A stretch of 49,986 nucleotides of DNA, taken from contig JANYCA010000167.1 of the NCBI GenBank assembly GCA_025360525.1, forward strand, positions 1 through 49,986, in the 5' to 3' direction. A model generated the notes under the pieces. That model saw nothing but the letters and a program-made list of their open reading frames with translations, ran no database searches and was not told where the DNA came from. The translations under genes were made by a program, and so were the position numbers. This document shows, in pieces, positions 1 to 9,484 of the stretch (the first letter of the stretch is position 1; each line of letters opens with the position of its first letter). The stretch comes from Chitinophagaceae bacterium (GTDB lineage Bacteria > Bacteroidota > Bacteroidia > Chitinophagales > Chitinophagaceae).

Positions 1-15
1 CCTGCAATACTAACA

Positions 16-261
16 ATGGGTAAGCATTCCAAAAGAAACATTCCTTCATTAATACTACCATCTTTTAAAAGCCTTGCTTCGGCTGTTGGTCAAAAGACAC
101 AACAGCGGCCTGCCGGGATAGCTTCGTTTTTTCATAATCAAAAGTGGAAGACGAACAAAGACACAAAATACATTGCCCACCGCACGGAAACCCTCCTGGG
201 AAACGTTCAATTTATAGTGTGGGAGATTTTTAAAGAGGAGATAAAGAGCGGAAATAAGTAA
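16..261 (+). CDS. small basic hypothetical protein or C-terminal part of one (partial?)
   Basis: Unrecognised 81-residue, lysine-rich, soluble-looking frame with no motif I can name. The frame has no stop between base 1 and the ATG at 16, so it may be the 3' end of a longer gene cut by the window edge. A hairpin terminator starts three bases after its TAA, which favours a genuine gene end over a chance frame. The opposite-strand frame over the same bases is judged a shadow. Function unknown. Confidence 0.4.
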   Translation: MGKHSKRNIPSLILPSFKSLASAVGQKTQQRPAGIASFFHNQKWKTNKDTKYIAHRTETLLGNVQFIVWEIFKEEIKSGNK

Positions 262-263
262 AG

Positions 264-295
264 GGTTGGTGAATTTTAGTTCAACAACCTTTTTT
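264..295 (+). terminator. rho-independent terminator
   Basis: Arms GGTTGGTGAA (264-273) and TTCAACAACC (280-289) pair with one G:U around a 6-nt loop and are followed by six T. It lies directly after the plus-strand frame ending at 261 and just beyond the 3' end of the convergent RND gene. Confidence 0.7.
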
Positions 296-310
296 ATGCA
301 GTCAATTATC

Positions 311-2659
311 TCAACCCTTATCAACAGTCCCCTTATTATTTCCCCCAATCAACATCAACAACACCGGTAACAAAACCAGGTTAGTTAGAGTGGCCACCAA
401 CAAGGTTACCGATGTAAGCCAGCCCAATGCAATGGTGCCTCCAAAACTGCTGAAGCAGAAAATAACAAAGCCTGCAATTAACACCATTGCTGTATAAACA
501 ATACTTAAACCTGTGTTTTTGATGGTAGCTGTTACGGTGTCTTTTACATTGTTGTTGTGGATGGGTAATTCCTGTTTATAGTTAACCAGGAACCGGATGG
601 TAATGTCAATGGCTATACCGAGTGCTACGCTAAACACAAGTACAGTACTAGGTTTCAAAGGTACACCTACCCAGCCCATTACCCCGGCAGTAATTACCAA
701 CGGAATTAAATTGGGTATTAAGGAACACAATAATATCCGGGCCGATTTAAACAAATAAAGCATACACAGAGAGATAAGTAGGAAGGCCCAGAAAATACTT
801 TCTTTTAATCCGTTGATGATAAATTTGCTGCCTTCTAAAAACGTAATGCTGGTGCCTGTTAGCTTCACATTGTATTGGGCCGTATCAAATAACTGGTTAA
901 TTCTGTTTTCTATTCCATTTAATACAATCGGTAATTGCTGCGTGCCAATATCAGCCATATTTACACTAATACGGGTGCTTTGCCTGGTGGAATCCATAAA
1001 GGAAGAAAGCATTTTGGCGAAGTTGTTTTTACCTGCATTACTATCAGTTTTATTGGGCCGCAGGTATTCGCCAACAAAAGCGCCGTCGAACATATTGGGT
1101 AATTGATAATTGGCAGAGTCGCCATCATAAAAAGCTTGTTTGGCAAATTTTAATCCTTCTGCAATACTTAAAGGCCGGTTCATGTTAGGCTGTGCTGCTA
1201 TGTATTGAGAGAGCGAATCTACTTTTGCAAATACGGTTAATGCTCTTGTACCGCCCAGGCCATTTCGCTTTTTGGTATCTACCACAATCTCCAGCGGCAT
1301 TACACCTTTAAAGTTCTTTTCAAAAAATTTCAGATCGGTATAAATTTTATCTGTTTTGGGCAAATCATCTACAATAAATGCAACCGTCTTCAGTCGGAAT
1401 ATACCAGCAACTGCTGCAATAAGCAAAACTGCAGTTACTGCATAAATGGTTTTGGTATGATTCATTACCCAATGTTCAATCCTGATTAAAAACGACGTTA
1501 GCCATTTATTATTCAGATATTTCATTTGCGCCGGCTTAGGTGCCGGCAGGTAACTTAATGCAGATGGCAATAAAATAAAAGAGATAACAAATATCAGCAT
1601 GATGCTGATGCCGGCTACCACACCAAACTCTTTTAAAACAGCACTGCTGGTAAATGCAAACACTGCAAAACCAATGGCAGCGGTGATATTGCAAAACAAC
1701 GTTACAATACCCATTTTACTCACCATCTCTATTAATGCCTCGTTTTTGTTTTTATTAGCTAAAAAAGAAGTGTGGTATTTATTGATAAAATATATGCAGT
1801 TAGGTATGCCGATTACTACTACCAGGGGCGGCGTTAATGCTGTAAGCAAGGTGATTTTATAACCACATAAAAACAGTACCCCCACACTCCACACTACCCC
1901 CATCAATACAACCAGCAACGATAAAACGGTGGTGCTGAAGGAGCGAAAGAAGATCAGCAAAATCAATGCACTAAATACCAGGGAGCCTATTAAAAAGAAC
2001 CGCATTTCTTTTTGTATTCTATCTCCTACCATCGTTCTTATCAATGGCAGGCCGCTGAGATGTGCTGTTGTATTGGTAGCAGTTTCAAAAGTTTTTACAC
2101 AGGCAATAATATCGCTTACAATTTTTGATCGCTTAGGGGAGTTCAGCGAATCTTTATTAATGCCAACCCCCAAAAGGTAACTGTTGGTTTCCTGGTTGTA
2201 TAAGAGTGATTTATAAAATGGCAGGTTTAAAAATACATTTTTGGCGCTGTCCAATTCCGCTTGTGTTGAAATACTGTCACTAAAAATTTTAACCGGAATA
2301 AGTTTTTCTGTCAGTTCGTTTTTTTGGAGTGTGATGGCGGCGGGTACACTTAGTATATTATTTACATTACTTACTTTTCTCAATTGCTCCTGTAAGGTTG
2401 TGTAAGCTTTAAAATGCTTCAGTTCAAAAAATTGAGTAGTCTGCACAGCTATTACCAACACGTTGCCATCATCGCCAAATTTTTCTCTAAAGGCCAGGTA
2501 GTCTTTGTATTTGGGATTGTCGGTTGGTATAGCTTTGGCGAACTCGTAACTCAGCTTTACTTTGCTTGCAAAGTATCCCATTACTGCTGTAACGGCAAAC
2601 AATCCTGTTAAAAGTATTAACCTGTTTTTAATAACAAAACTTCCTAAACGTTGCCACAT
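311..2659 (-). CDS. RND superfamily (MMPL-type) transporter
   Basis: Inner-membrane exporter of the RND superfamily, about 782 residues. It has two tandem halves, each with one transmembrane helix, a large periplasmic loop and five clustered helices (helices near residues 10-30, 205-350, 400-420 and 620-760). This is the topology of MMPL/HpnN-like predicted exporters; substrates in the family are lipids or hydrophobic compounds, and none can be assigned here. The ATG at 2659 (MWQRLGSF) is preferred because the basic N-terminus then leads straight into helix 1; a longer frame begins at 2710 with an atypical polar extension. It stands alone, divergent from recO, with no adaptor or outer-membrane partner next to it. 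Confidence 0.85.
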   Translation of the reverse strand: MWQRLGSFVIKNRLILLTGLFAVTAVMGYFASKVKLSYEFAKAIPTDNPKYKDYLAFREKFGDDGNVLVIAVQTTQFFELKHFKAYTTLQEQLRKVSNVNNILSVPAAITLQKNELTEKLIPVKIFSDSISTQAELDSAKNVFLNLPFYKSLLYNQETNSYLLGVGINKDSLNSPKRSKIVSDIIACVKTFETATNTTAHLSGLPLIRTMVGDRIQKEMRFFLIGSLVFSALILLIFFRSFSTTVLSLLVVLMGVVWSVGVLFLCGYKITLLTALTPPLVVVIGIPNCIYFINKYHTSFLANKNKNEALIEMVSKMGIVTLFCNITAAIGFAVFAFTSSAVLKEFGVVAGISIMLIFVISFILLPSALSYLPAPKPAQMKYLNNKWLTSFLIRIEHWVMNHTKTIYAVTAVLLIAAVAGIFRLKTVAFIVDDLPKTDKIYTDLKFFEKNFKGVMPLEIVVDTKKRNGLGGTRALTVFAKVDSLSQYIAAQPNMNRPLSIAEGLKFAKQAFYDGDSANYQLPNMFDGAFVGEYLRPNKTDSNAGKNNFAKMLSSFMDSTRQSTRISVNMADIGTQQLPIVLNGIENRINQLFDTAQYNVKLTGTSITFLEGSKFIINGLKESIFWAFLLISLCMLYLFKSARILLCSLIPNLIPLVITAGVMGWVGVPLKPSTVLVFSVALGIAIDITIRFLVNYKQELPIHNNNVKDTVTATIKNTGLSIVYTAMVLIAGFVIFCFSSFGGTIALGWLTSVTLLVATLTNLVLLPVLLMLIGGNNKGTVDKG

Positions 2660-2747
2660 AAGTAAGTAAGATTTTTGGGTGCCAAGAGATAAATGCTGAA
2701 TGCTGCGCAAAGGAAACTAAATTATCCGGCATTGTGTAAATGTTGGC

Positions 2748-2755
2748 TATTTTTG
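2748..2755 (+). promoter_or_regulatory. Bacteroidota-type -7 element upstream of recO
   Basis: TATTTTTG matches the TAnnTTTG consensus of the phylum's housekeeping promoters and lies 37 bases before the recO ATG. A -33 TTG at the usual spacing is not clear. Confidence 0.4.
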
Positions 2756-2792
2756 AAACTTAAAAATAGGTAATCCGTTAAGGACTCGTTGC

Positions 2793-3524
2793 ATGACACA
2801 CAAAACAAAAGGTATTGTATTACGCACGGTAAAGTATGGCGAAACCAGCATGGTGGTTACGCTTTTTACAGAATTGTTTGGTGTGCAAACCTATATGGTA
2901 AATGGTGTACGATCTTCCAAAAAATCATCTTCAAAAGCCAATCAGTTTCAACCCGGCGCCTTGTTGGATTTAGTAGTGTATCATAGCGATCAAAAATCGA
3001 TGCAGCGGATAAAGGAGTTTAACTGGTCGGTTTTATATACACATGTTTTAAGTGATGTGATAAAAAACAGCATCGCACTATATATAGTGGAACTATTACA
3101 CAAATGCCTTAAACAGCCGGAGCAAAACACTGCGCTGTTTTACTTTTGTGAAGATGTGTTCCTTGAATTGGATAAAGCGGATAGAACCATTACCGCTAAT
3201 TTACCACTGTATTTTGCGCTGCAACTGGCGCATTTTTTCGGCTTTAAAATCAATGATGATTTTAATGAGCAACAAAATATCCTCGACTTGCAGGAGGGCA
3301 GTTTTGTAAGCGAACAACCTGTTCATCCCTTTTTTATTGAAGGAGAAAATGCTTTGCTTACATCTCAGTTATTAAGAGTATTACAACCTTTTGAGTTGGC
3401 TTCGTTTAAACTAAACCATGCTACAAGACGTCAACTATTAAAACATTACCACGATTATTATGCATTACATATTCCCGATTTTGGGGAATTGAAGACAATG
3501 GCCGTATTAGGAGAAGTGTTATAG
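2793..3524 (+). CDS. recO: DNA repair protein RecO
   Basis: Recombination mediator that works with RecR to load RecA on SSB-coated single-stranded DNA. The N-terminal OB-fold is recognisable (residues about 1-80: start MTHKTKGIVLRTVKYGETS, then the strand ending in VNGVRSSKK), followed by the helical RecO C-terminal domain. Length 243 is normal for the family. The zinc-binding cysteines of some RecO proteins are absent. ATG at 2793 gives the standard N-terminus. Divergent from the RND exporter; no operon partner downstream for over 400 bases. Confidence 0.93.
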   Translation: MTHKTKGIVLRTVKYGETSMVVTLFTELFGVQTYMVNGVRSSKKSSSKANQFQPGALLDLVVYHSDQKSMQRIKEFNWSVLYTHVLSDVIKNSIALYIVELLHKCLKQPEQNTALFYFCEDVFLELDKADRTITANLPLYFALQLAHFFGFKINDDFNEQQNILDLQEGSFVSEQPVHPFFIEGENALLTSQLLRVLQPFELASFKLNHATRRQLLKHYHDYYALHIPDFGELKTMAVLGEVL

Positions 3525-3946
3525 CACTTTTGTTTATTATTGTGGTTTACTGATGTGAATTATTATAACCAGTTCTTAAAATCAGCATTTTTTTCAAATG
3601 AAAAAATAATTACCTTTTTAACCTTGATTGTGTCTTTGCTGATATAAGCAACAGCCCAATCGACCATTTAATAAACGAGGTAACAGAAAAACCTGCATGT
3701 TGCTCACCCATTCAAAATAGTCGAGAATTTAATGCTGTAAATTTGTGGAACCTTCAGCGGCAGGTTAAATCACGATCTTTAAGACGGTTCATTTCATTCA
3801 TCTTTGGTAATTTCTACAATTGTTTTAAACAAAATGTTTTCCTGAGTAATTGACTGTTTTAAACGGTATCTGCTGTATCCAAAAAAGAGTTTTACTTTTG
3901 CGCTCGAAAATGAAAGTTTACAATCAACTAAACAGCAACTATTAAT
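3525..3946. other. non-coding gap between recO and tatC
   Basis: About 420 AT-rich bases. I see no tRNA, no convincing hairpin and no conserved frame; a 33-codon minus-strand frame from 3711 has nothing to support it. The only clear signal is the promoter-like element at 3893-3900. Confidence 0.5.
3893..3900 (+). promoter_or_regulatory. -7 promoter element for tatC
   Basis: TACTTTTG matches TAnnTTTG and is followed by C. It lies 46 bases before the TTG start of tatC. An 11-codon frame beginning ATGAAAGTTTAC (3910-3945) sits between the two and ends one base before that start, so it could be a leader peptide or chance. Confidence 0.5.
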
Positions 3947-4834
3947 TTGGCGACTACAGCATCCGAAAGAAAATCATTTTTTAACCGTATCAGCAACGGC
4001 AAGAATAACGAAGAACAAACTGAAATGAGTTTTTTCGATCATCTCGAAGAATTACGCTGGCATATTATTCGAAGCATCATAGCATGGCTTGTAGCAGCTA
4101 TTTCCATATTTGTTTATATAGATTGGGTGTATGATCACATTATTCTGGCACCTGCTGATGAGCGTTTTGTAACCTATGGGGCACTTTGCAAGTTTGGTCG
4201 TTGGTTGCACCTGGGCGATGGCTTTTGTATGCCACCCGTTAAAATCAATTTTCAGGTTACGGAAGTTAACGGCACATTTACGTCTGCTATCACCATCGCC
4301 ATGATTGGTGGACTAATAGCGGCCTTTCCCTATATTTTTTGGGAGGTTTGGCGTTTTATAAAACCTGCCTTATCTCCAAAAGAAAGAAAATATGGCCAGG
4401 GCAGCATCTTCTATGTTTCACTTTGTTTTTTCACAGGAGCCCTGTTTGGCTATTATTTACTGGCACCATTTACATTTAATTTTCTAGCCAGTTTTACTTT
4501 GGGTAAATCGGGCCTAATCCAATACCGTCCTGCCATTAATGATTATATAGACAGTCTTACAAACCTGATACTTGGCTGTGGTATTGCTTTTGAATTACCG
4601 GTACTTTGTTATGTTTTGGCCAAACTCGGCATTATAACCGGCAGTTTTTTAAAACAACACTTTAAGTTTGCATTTGTAATTATCCTGGTGGTTTCCGCTA
4701 TTATTACGCCTTCTCCCGACTGGACAAGCCAGTTTCTTGTCGCAATCCCACTTACCTTGTTGTATTGGGTTAGTATTTTATTGGCAGGTAGTGTAGATAG
4801 AAAAAGAGCAAAAGAAGAAAAGGAATGGAGTTAA
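3947..4834 (+). CDS. tatC: Sec-independent (Tat) protein translocase subunit TatC
   Basis: Polytopic core of the twin-arginine translocase, which exports folded proteins. The N-terminal signature FFDHLEELRW is at residues about 29-38, and the segment FWEVWRFIKPALSPKERK matches the conserved cytoplasmic loop. Six membrane segments can be seen. An insert in the first periplasmic loop (about residues 65-105) makes the protein longer (295) than E. coli TatC. The start is a TTG giving MATTASERKS; the ATG at 4026 would begin exactly at the signature (MSFFDHLEELR), so the TTG, which restores the usual polar N-terminus, is preferred but not certain. tatA/B are not nearby. Confidence 0.92.
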   Translation: MATTASERKSFFNRISNGKNNEEQTEMSFFDHLEELRWHIIRSIIAWLVAAISIFVYIDWVYDHIILAPADERFVTYGALCKFGRWLHLGDGFCMPPVKINFQVTEVNGTFTSAITIAMIGGLIAAFPYIFWEVWRFIKPALSPKERKYGQGSIFYVSLCFFTGALFGYYLLAPFTFNFLASFTLGKSGLIQYRPAINDYIDSLTNLILGCGIAFELPVLCYVLAKLGIITGSFLKQHFKFAFVIILVVSAIITPSPDWTSQFLVAIPLTLLYWVSILLAGSVDRKRAKEEKEWS

Positions 4835-4943
4835 ATTTTGTTACTAAATATTGAGTTTTAATTACTGAAATGGATTAATTTTATAGACTAAATAAGGCTT
4901 GTGTTAATTGATTTTATTATCCAATTCATAAATATCAACCATC

Positions 4944-5393
4944 ATGAAAGTATTTAATTTATCCCTTCCCGTAGCAATTGGTTGCGACCATGCAGGCTTT
5001 GATTGTAAAGAAGATTTAATTTCTTTTTTAGAAGGAGAGGGCGTTCAGTTTAAAGATTTTGGAACTTATAATAAAGATGCGGTAGACTATGCTGATTTTG
5101 CACATCCTGTATCAATCGCTGTAGAAAAAGGCGAAGCCGCCTTTGGTATTTTACTTTGTGGAAGTGCAAACGGTGTGGCCATTACTGCTAACAAACACCA
5201 GGGGGTTCGTGCGGCTATTTGCTGGGGAGAAGAACTGGCAGAATTGGCCCGTAAACACAACAATGCCAATATTATTTGCATACCAGCCCGGTTTGTACGG
5301 GATGGCGATGCTGAAAAAATGCTCGATGTTTTTATGAACACTGCTTTTGAAGGTGGCAGACATGCTAATAGGGTTAACAAAATAGCCTGTTGA
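4944..5393 (+). CDS. rpiB: ribose-5-phosphate isomerase B
   Basis: Interconverts ribose 5-phosphate and ribulose 5-phosphate in the pentose phosphate pathway. RpiB/LacAB fold, 149 residues, full length. Visible motifs are GCDHAG (13-18), DYADFAHPV, the active-site loop LLCGSANGV with the catalytic Cys at about 72, and the His of ARKHNNANI at about 105. The loop reads CGSANG where many homologues have CGSGNG. It follows tatC by 109 bases and may be transcribed separately. Confidence 0.93.
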   Translation: MKVFNLSLPVAIGCDHAGFDCKEDLISFLEGEGVQFKDFGTYNKDAVDYADFAHPVSIAVEKGEAAFGILLCGSANGVAITANKHQGVRAAICWGEELAELARKHNNANIICIPARFVRDGDAEKMLDVFMNTAFEGGRHANRVNKIAC

Positions 5394-5461
5394 TTTTTAT
5401 ATAACTCACTTTATCCTTATATTTATTAATTCATTTTTTCTCAAATATTACCCCCCTGTTT

Positions 5462-7066
5462 ATGCTTTTAAATTATCGTACAATAAAGAAAACTTTATTG
5501 GTTGCCTTTGTGTGTGGTTCTATACACAGCAGTTTTGCACAAATAAGTGATGCCGCCAAATTTGCGGCCCCCATCACAACAGATTTATTAAAGAAACATT
5601 TAACCATTATTGCAGGCGATGACATGGAGGGCAGGGAAACCGGCACCGCCGGCCAGCGAAAAGCCGCCGAATATATCGAAGCCCAGTTTAAAGCAATTGG
5701 GTTAAAAGCCCCTGTTAATTTCAACGGCAGCTACCAGCAATTGTATCCTCTAAACCAGGACTCTATTGTGCTAACCCAAAGCCGTGCAAAAATTGGAGAT
5801 ACGGAATTGAAATATGGTACAGACTACATTACATCGGTTGTAAATAACAGCTCCAAATCAATTGAAGGCAAAGAGTTTATATTCGTAGGGTACGGCATCA
5901 GCGAAGAAAAGTATGATGATTATAAAGGCCTCGATGTTGCAGGAAAAGTTGTTGTTCTTTTGCTGGGCGAACCAAAAATGAATGGCAAATTTTTATTAAG
6001 CGGTACATCAAAATATTCAAAATATACTTACCCGGGTATTGCTGCCAAAATGCTATTGGCTGCACAAAAGGGCGCCATCGCTGCTGTGGTAATTAATCCG
6101 GCAATGGCCGTTCCCAATGGCAAAATGGCTGGTAATTCAGCTGTATATTATCCAGCCAATAGTAAAGAGGAAAAAGCTAATTACCTTGTTATTAGCCATG
6201 AAGCTGCCAATAATTTTTTTGCAAACTGGCAGGTTGATAGTTTGGTAAAAAATGCCAAAGCGGGCGCAACATTTGATGCAGCGAAATATGAAAAAGTTAC
6301 AACCACATTTAACTTTCAATTCCAAAAAGAGAAACAAATAATAAATGCCAGCAATGTTATTGGCATTGTAGAAGGAAGCGATAAAAAAGACGAGTACGTT
6401 TTTGTAACCGGCCACTACGATCACCTGGGTATTCGTAATGGTAAAATATACTATGGCGCAGATGATGACGGCAGTGGAACCTGCGGCGTATTGGCAATGG
6501 CAGAGGCGTTTGCCAAGGCAAAAGCTGCCGGCAAGGGACCAAGAAGAACCATGGTATTTATGACGGTAAGCGGAGAAGAAAAAGGTTTATGGGGAAGCCA
6601 GTATTACAGCGAAAATCCTATATTTCCATTGGATAAAACCAGTGTTGATTTAAACATAGATATGGTGGGGAGAGTAGATACTGAAAGACAAAAAGATGAC
6701 ACACTCAATTATGTTTATGTTATTGGCCATAATAAAATGAGCAGCGATTTACAGGGTATTAACGAAGGCGCCAACAATAAAAACACGATGCTGGTATTGG
6801 ATTATAAATTTGATGATCCAACCGACCCGGAACAAATTTTTTATCGCAGCGACCATTATAATTTTGCGAAAAAAGGGGTGCCGATTTTATTTTTTTACGA
6901 CGGCATGTTAAAAGCAGATTACCACAAGCCTACTGATACTATTGATAAAATTAACTGGGAGTTGTATAAAAAAAGAGTACACATGATATTCTTTACTGCC
7001 TGGGAAATTGCCAATAGAAATGATATGCTGAAAAGGGATATACCGTTGGTTGACACGGGGAGATAA
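5462..7066 (+). CDS. exported M28 family metallopeptidase with PA domain
   Basis: Secreted zinc exopeptidase. Signal peptide about 1-26 (ending HSSFAQ), a protease-associated insert around residues 135-290, and the M28 catalytic domain about 295-520. The di-zinc site looks complete: H318 in GHYDHLG, D334 in GADDDGSG, E372/E373 in SGEEKG, D400 in NIDMVG and H465 in RSDHYNF. It should therefore be active, probably an aminopeptidase working in the periplasm or outside the cell on peptides. It stands alone, ending at a strong terminator, convergent with recA. Confidence 0.9.
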   Translation: MLLNYRTIKKTLLVAFVCGSIHSSFAQISDAAKFAAPITTDLLKKHLTIIAGDDMEGRETGTAGQRKAAEYIEAQFKAIGLKAPVNFNGSYQQLYPLNQDSIVLTQSRAKIGDTELKYGTDYITSVVNNSSKSIEGKEFIFVGYGISEEKYDDYKGLDVAGKVVVLLLGEPKMNGKFLLSGTSKYSKYTYPGIAAKMLLAAQKGAIAAVVINPAMAVPNGKMAGNSAVYYPANSKEEKANYLVISHEAANNFFANWQVDSLVKNAKAGATFDAAKYEKVTTTFNFQFQKEKQIINASNVIGIVEGSDKKDEYVFVTGHYDHLGIRNGKIYYGADDDGSGTCGVLAMAEAFAKAKAAGKGPRRTMVFMTVSGEEKGLWGSQYYSENPIFPLDKTSVDLNIDMVGRVDTERQKDDTLNYVYVIGHNKMSSDLQGINEGANNKNTMLVLDYKFDDPTDPEQIFYRSDHYNFAKKGVPILFFYDGMLKADYHKPTDTIDKINWELYKKRVHMIFFTAWEIANRNDMLKRDIPLVDTGR

Positions 7067-7117
7067 AAATAAAACATTACCTATTGCATGTTTTGTAGGT
7101 GAGAAAACATGCCTTAT

Positions 7118-7155
7118 CAAAGAGGTTGATAATTTTCATCAACCTCTTTGTTATT
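7118..7155 (+). terminator. terminator of the M28 peptidase gene
   Basis: Perfect 13-bp stem CAAAGAGGTTGAT / ATCAACCTCTTTG (7118-7130, 7138-7150) with a 7-nt loop and a following T-rich tract. Confidence 0.85.
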
Positions 7156-7184
7156 ATTATCCTCCTGAATTCCACATGCATGAC

Positions 7185-7212
7185 AAAAAAAACCATTCCT
7201 AAAAAGGAATGG
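7185..7212 (-). terminator. terminator of recA
   Basis: On the minus strand, CCATTCCT (8 bp) pairs with AGGAATGG around four bases and is followed by eight T (the A-run at 7185-7192). It lies 33 bases after the recA stop. Confidence 0.85.
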
Positions 7213-7245
7213 CTCTTATATTTACTAACCCCACCAAATGTTATT

Positions 7246-8247
7246 TTACCCGGCCAGATTCTCAGCAATCTTTGCCCTGATTTTTGCTTCAATTTCGTTA
7301 GCCATTTCCGGATTGTCTGTAAACAATTGTTTAACGGCATCCCGTCCCTGGCCTAATTTGTTGGTATCATAACTAAACCAGCTACCGCTTTTTTGCACAA
7401 TACCCAGTTCCACTCCCATATCAATAATTTCCCCCACTTTAGAAATTCCTTCTCCATAAATGATATCAAACTCTGCCTGGCGAAATGGTGGTGCTACTTT
7501 ATTTTTTACCACTTTTACTTTTACCCTGTTGCCAATAGCCGAGTCGCCATCTTTAATTTGGGCCATTCTCCTTATATCTAACCTAACAGAAGCATAGAAT
7601 TTTAATGCATTACCCCCCGTAGTAGTTTCCGGGTTACCAAACATAACGCCGATTTTTTCTCTCAACTGGTTAATAAAAATACAGCAGCAATTGGTTTTAG
7701 AAATAGTAGCGGTTAATTTACGCAATGCCTGGCTCATTAACCTGGCTTGCAATCCCATTTTACTATCACCCATTTCACCTTCCAATTCGCTTTTTGGAAC
7801 AAGGGCTGCAACAGAATCTATCACCACTACATCCAGCGCTCCAGACAAAATTAACCTATCGGCAATTTCCAGGGCCTGCTCTCCATAATCGGGCTGTGAG
7901 ATCAAAAGGTTATCAATATCAACCCCCAGTTTTTGTGCATAATTACTATCAAAAGCATGTTCCGCATCAATAAATGCACACATGCCGCCTTTCTTTTGTG
8001 CTTCGGCAATTACATGTATGGCAAGGGTTGTTTTACCACTACTTTCAGGGCCATATATTTCCACTACTCTTCCTTTGGGTAATCCACCAATACCAAGTGC
8101 AACATCAAGGCCCAAAGAACCTGTTGAAATTACTTCCTGCTCCTGGCGTGGCTTTTCACCCATTATCATTACCGAACCTTTTCCAAAATCCTTATCAATC
8201 TTATCCATTGTTAGTTTCAGGGCCTTCAATTTTTCTACATTGCTCAT
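7246..8247 (-). CDS. recA: recombinase RecA
   Basis: ATP-dependent strand-exchange protein of homologous recombination. Walker [10 protein letters not shown] at about residues 65-73, the Walker B region [10 protein letters not shown], loop L1/L2 residues [20 protein letters not shown], and the C-terminal domain are all present. At 333 residues it lacks the long acidic tail of E. coli RecA, which is common in this phylum. No SOS-type operator is recognisable upstream. It forms a single-gene unit with its own terminator, convergent with the M28 peptidase. Confidence 0.98.
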   Translation of the reverse strand: MSNVEKLKALKLTMDKIDKDFGKGSVMIMGEKPRQEQEVISTGSLGLDVALGIGGLPKGRVVEIYGPESSGKTTLAIHVIAEAQKKGGMCAFIDAEHAFDSNYAQKLGVDIDNLLISQPDYGEQALEIADRLILSGALDVVVIDSVAALVPKSELEGEMGDSKMGLQARLMSQALRKLTATISKTNCCCIFINQLREKIGVMFGNPETTTGGNALKFYASVRLDIRRMAQIKDGDSAIGNRVKVKVVKNKVAPPFRQAEFDIIYGEGISKVGEIIDMGVELGIVQKSGSWFSYDTNKLGQGRDAVKQLFTDNPEMANEIEAKIRAKIAENLAG

Positions 8248-8815
8248 GGTGTATTTTTTTAATTGTTATTCCCGGTATAATTCGGGTGATGTGCCGTTTT
8301 GTTCTGTGTAAAAATAAAATGGAAAACGAAGATAAAGGCTTTCTTTTATTAACACTAATTAGTTTAGTATTTTTTTGGTAAAATATTTAGCGCAAGTACT
8401 ATGTATGTCAATTGCAATGGTACAATTTTGGTCAAAAACATGCTACAGCAATTATTGGCTACTCCAGCAGAATGTATCCAAAATAGGCAGAGTCATAAAA
8501 AACCTTCTAGACTTTCTAGAAACGGTTAACAGCCTTAGATAAATCCAGCCATTACATTTCCCGTTGGATGAATTTATACGGAAGAAAACGGTCAAAAAAA
8601 ATTGATAACATATCGTGTAGCAAAATCGATTACAAATAGTCAAAACTTTTTTTATCCACACAATAACCCAAACAGGGCGTATGCTTTAAAAGAGTTCTAT
8701 TGGTTGTGAATTTAAAATTTAGTACGTTTTTCAATATTAATAAATTGTTACCAGCTTCAAAATTGGTTCTTTCAATGACCAAATTCATATACTTTGCTGC
8801 CCTCAATCTAACAAT
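8248..8815. other. non-coding gap upstream of recA
   Basis: About 570 AT-rich bases between recA and the orphan gene at 8816. A 69-codon minus-strand frame (8452-8661) has atypical composition and is not taken as a gene. The gap contains one exact DnaA-box consensus, TTATCCACA (8652-8660), and a short inverted repeat TTCTAGACTTTCTAGAA near 8505-8521. No RNA gene is recognised. Confidence 0.5.
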
Positions 8816-9295
8816 ATGAAATGGGTATTAACCAGCAACAAGCAAGCAATCATCCGTGAATACCAATTAATGGATGAAAATAGTTGCAAGGTTGTAGCTA
8901 AAATAAACCCGTTACATAAATCCGTACGAATAAGCTGCGACAACCAACATCGCCTATTTTTTGTTGAAGAAGTATCTCCATTTTCCGATAAGTATATTTA
9001 TACTAATGAGTATGGAATGGAAATTGGCAGCATGGCTTTGGATAAACAGAATAAAGCAGCAGGAACGATTGTAATTGACTCAACAAGGTATTCTTACCGT
9101 GAACAAAGTAACCCTTTGCCCGCCTTCCAAATTTATGGACGAGGTAAATTTCAACCTTTATTTAATTGTAATTTACAACCAACCGTTACAGGCGTTTCTA
9201 TAGCAGGCAAAATAAATGAAATTGATAATAAGTATCTCTTACTTGGTCTTTGCTGGTTTGCAAATTTAAAAACTACAAAAGAATTTGCTTATTAA
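8816..9295 (+). CDS. hypothetical protein, predicted all-beta
   Basis: 159 residues, not recognised. There is no signal peptide or membrane segment; the sequence alternates short hydrophobic strands and turns (for example YIYTNEYGMEIGSM and GTIVIDSTRYSYRE), suggesting a beta-sandwich or barrel. The pattern of a strand-rich protein with an EYG.EIG turn loosely recalls tubby/LURP-one-like folds; this is only an impression. ATG at 8816 directly follows a promoter-like ATACTTTGC (about 25 bases upstream). Likely cytoplasmic; function unknown. Confidence 0.7.
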   Translation: MKWVLTSNKQAIIREYQLMDENSCKVVAKINPLHKSVRISCDNQHRLFFVEEVSPFSDKYIYTNEYGMEIGSMALDKQNKAAGTIVIDSTRYSYREQSNPLPAFQIYGRGKFQPLFNCNLQPTVTGVSIAGKINEIDNKYLLLGLCWFANLKTTKEFAY

Positions 9296-9416
9296 ACCTT
9301 GCCTGTAAGGCTTCTTTTTCCCTCTCTTTTTTAATCTGCTCGGTAGGGGTATTTTGCGTAATAATTACCCTCCCTTTAGTTACCGTATTTAAAGGATTAT
9401 AGCCCGATATATCCAT
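9273..9416 (-). CDS. possible small protein (47 aa)
   Basis: A 47-codon minus-strand frame, ATG at 9416, beginning MDISGYNPLNTVTKG and ending in a charged helix (TEQIKKEREKEALQARF). AAGGAG lies upstream of the ATG. The amino-acid pattern looks coding, but the frame overlaps the last 23 bases of the convergent gene and no family is recognised. It could be a genuine small protein or the remnant of a longer gene. Confidence 0.3.
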   Translation of the reverse strand: MDISGYNPLNTVTKGRVIITQNTPTEQIKKEREKEALQARFNKQILL

Positions 9417-9484
9417 TCTCTTATTCAACTCCTTTTTTTACGGGTTGTTAAAACCAGCAACAAATACTACTTTGCTGAAAAAAA

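Noticed and set aside
55..348. 97-codon minus-strand frame near the window start
   Set aside because: It runs through the hairpin terminator at 264-295 and overlaps the RND gene's 3' end; its composition looks like a shadow of the plus-strand frame.
8652..8660. Exact DnaA box TTATCCACA upstream of recA as an origin
   Set aside because: It is a single site without neighbours, and gene orientation does not switch here; the 29.3-30.0 kb gap is the better candidate.
8452..8661. 69-codon minus-strand frame in the recA upstream gap
   Set aside because: Amino-acid composition is atypical (many C, F, R, W) and no start context or family is visible.
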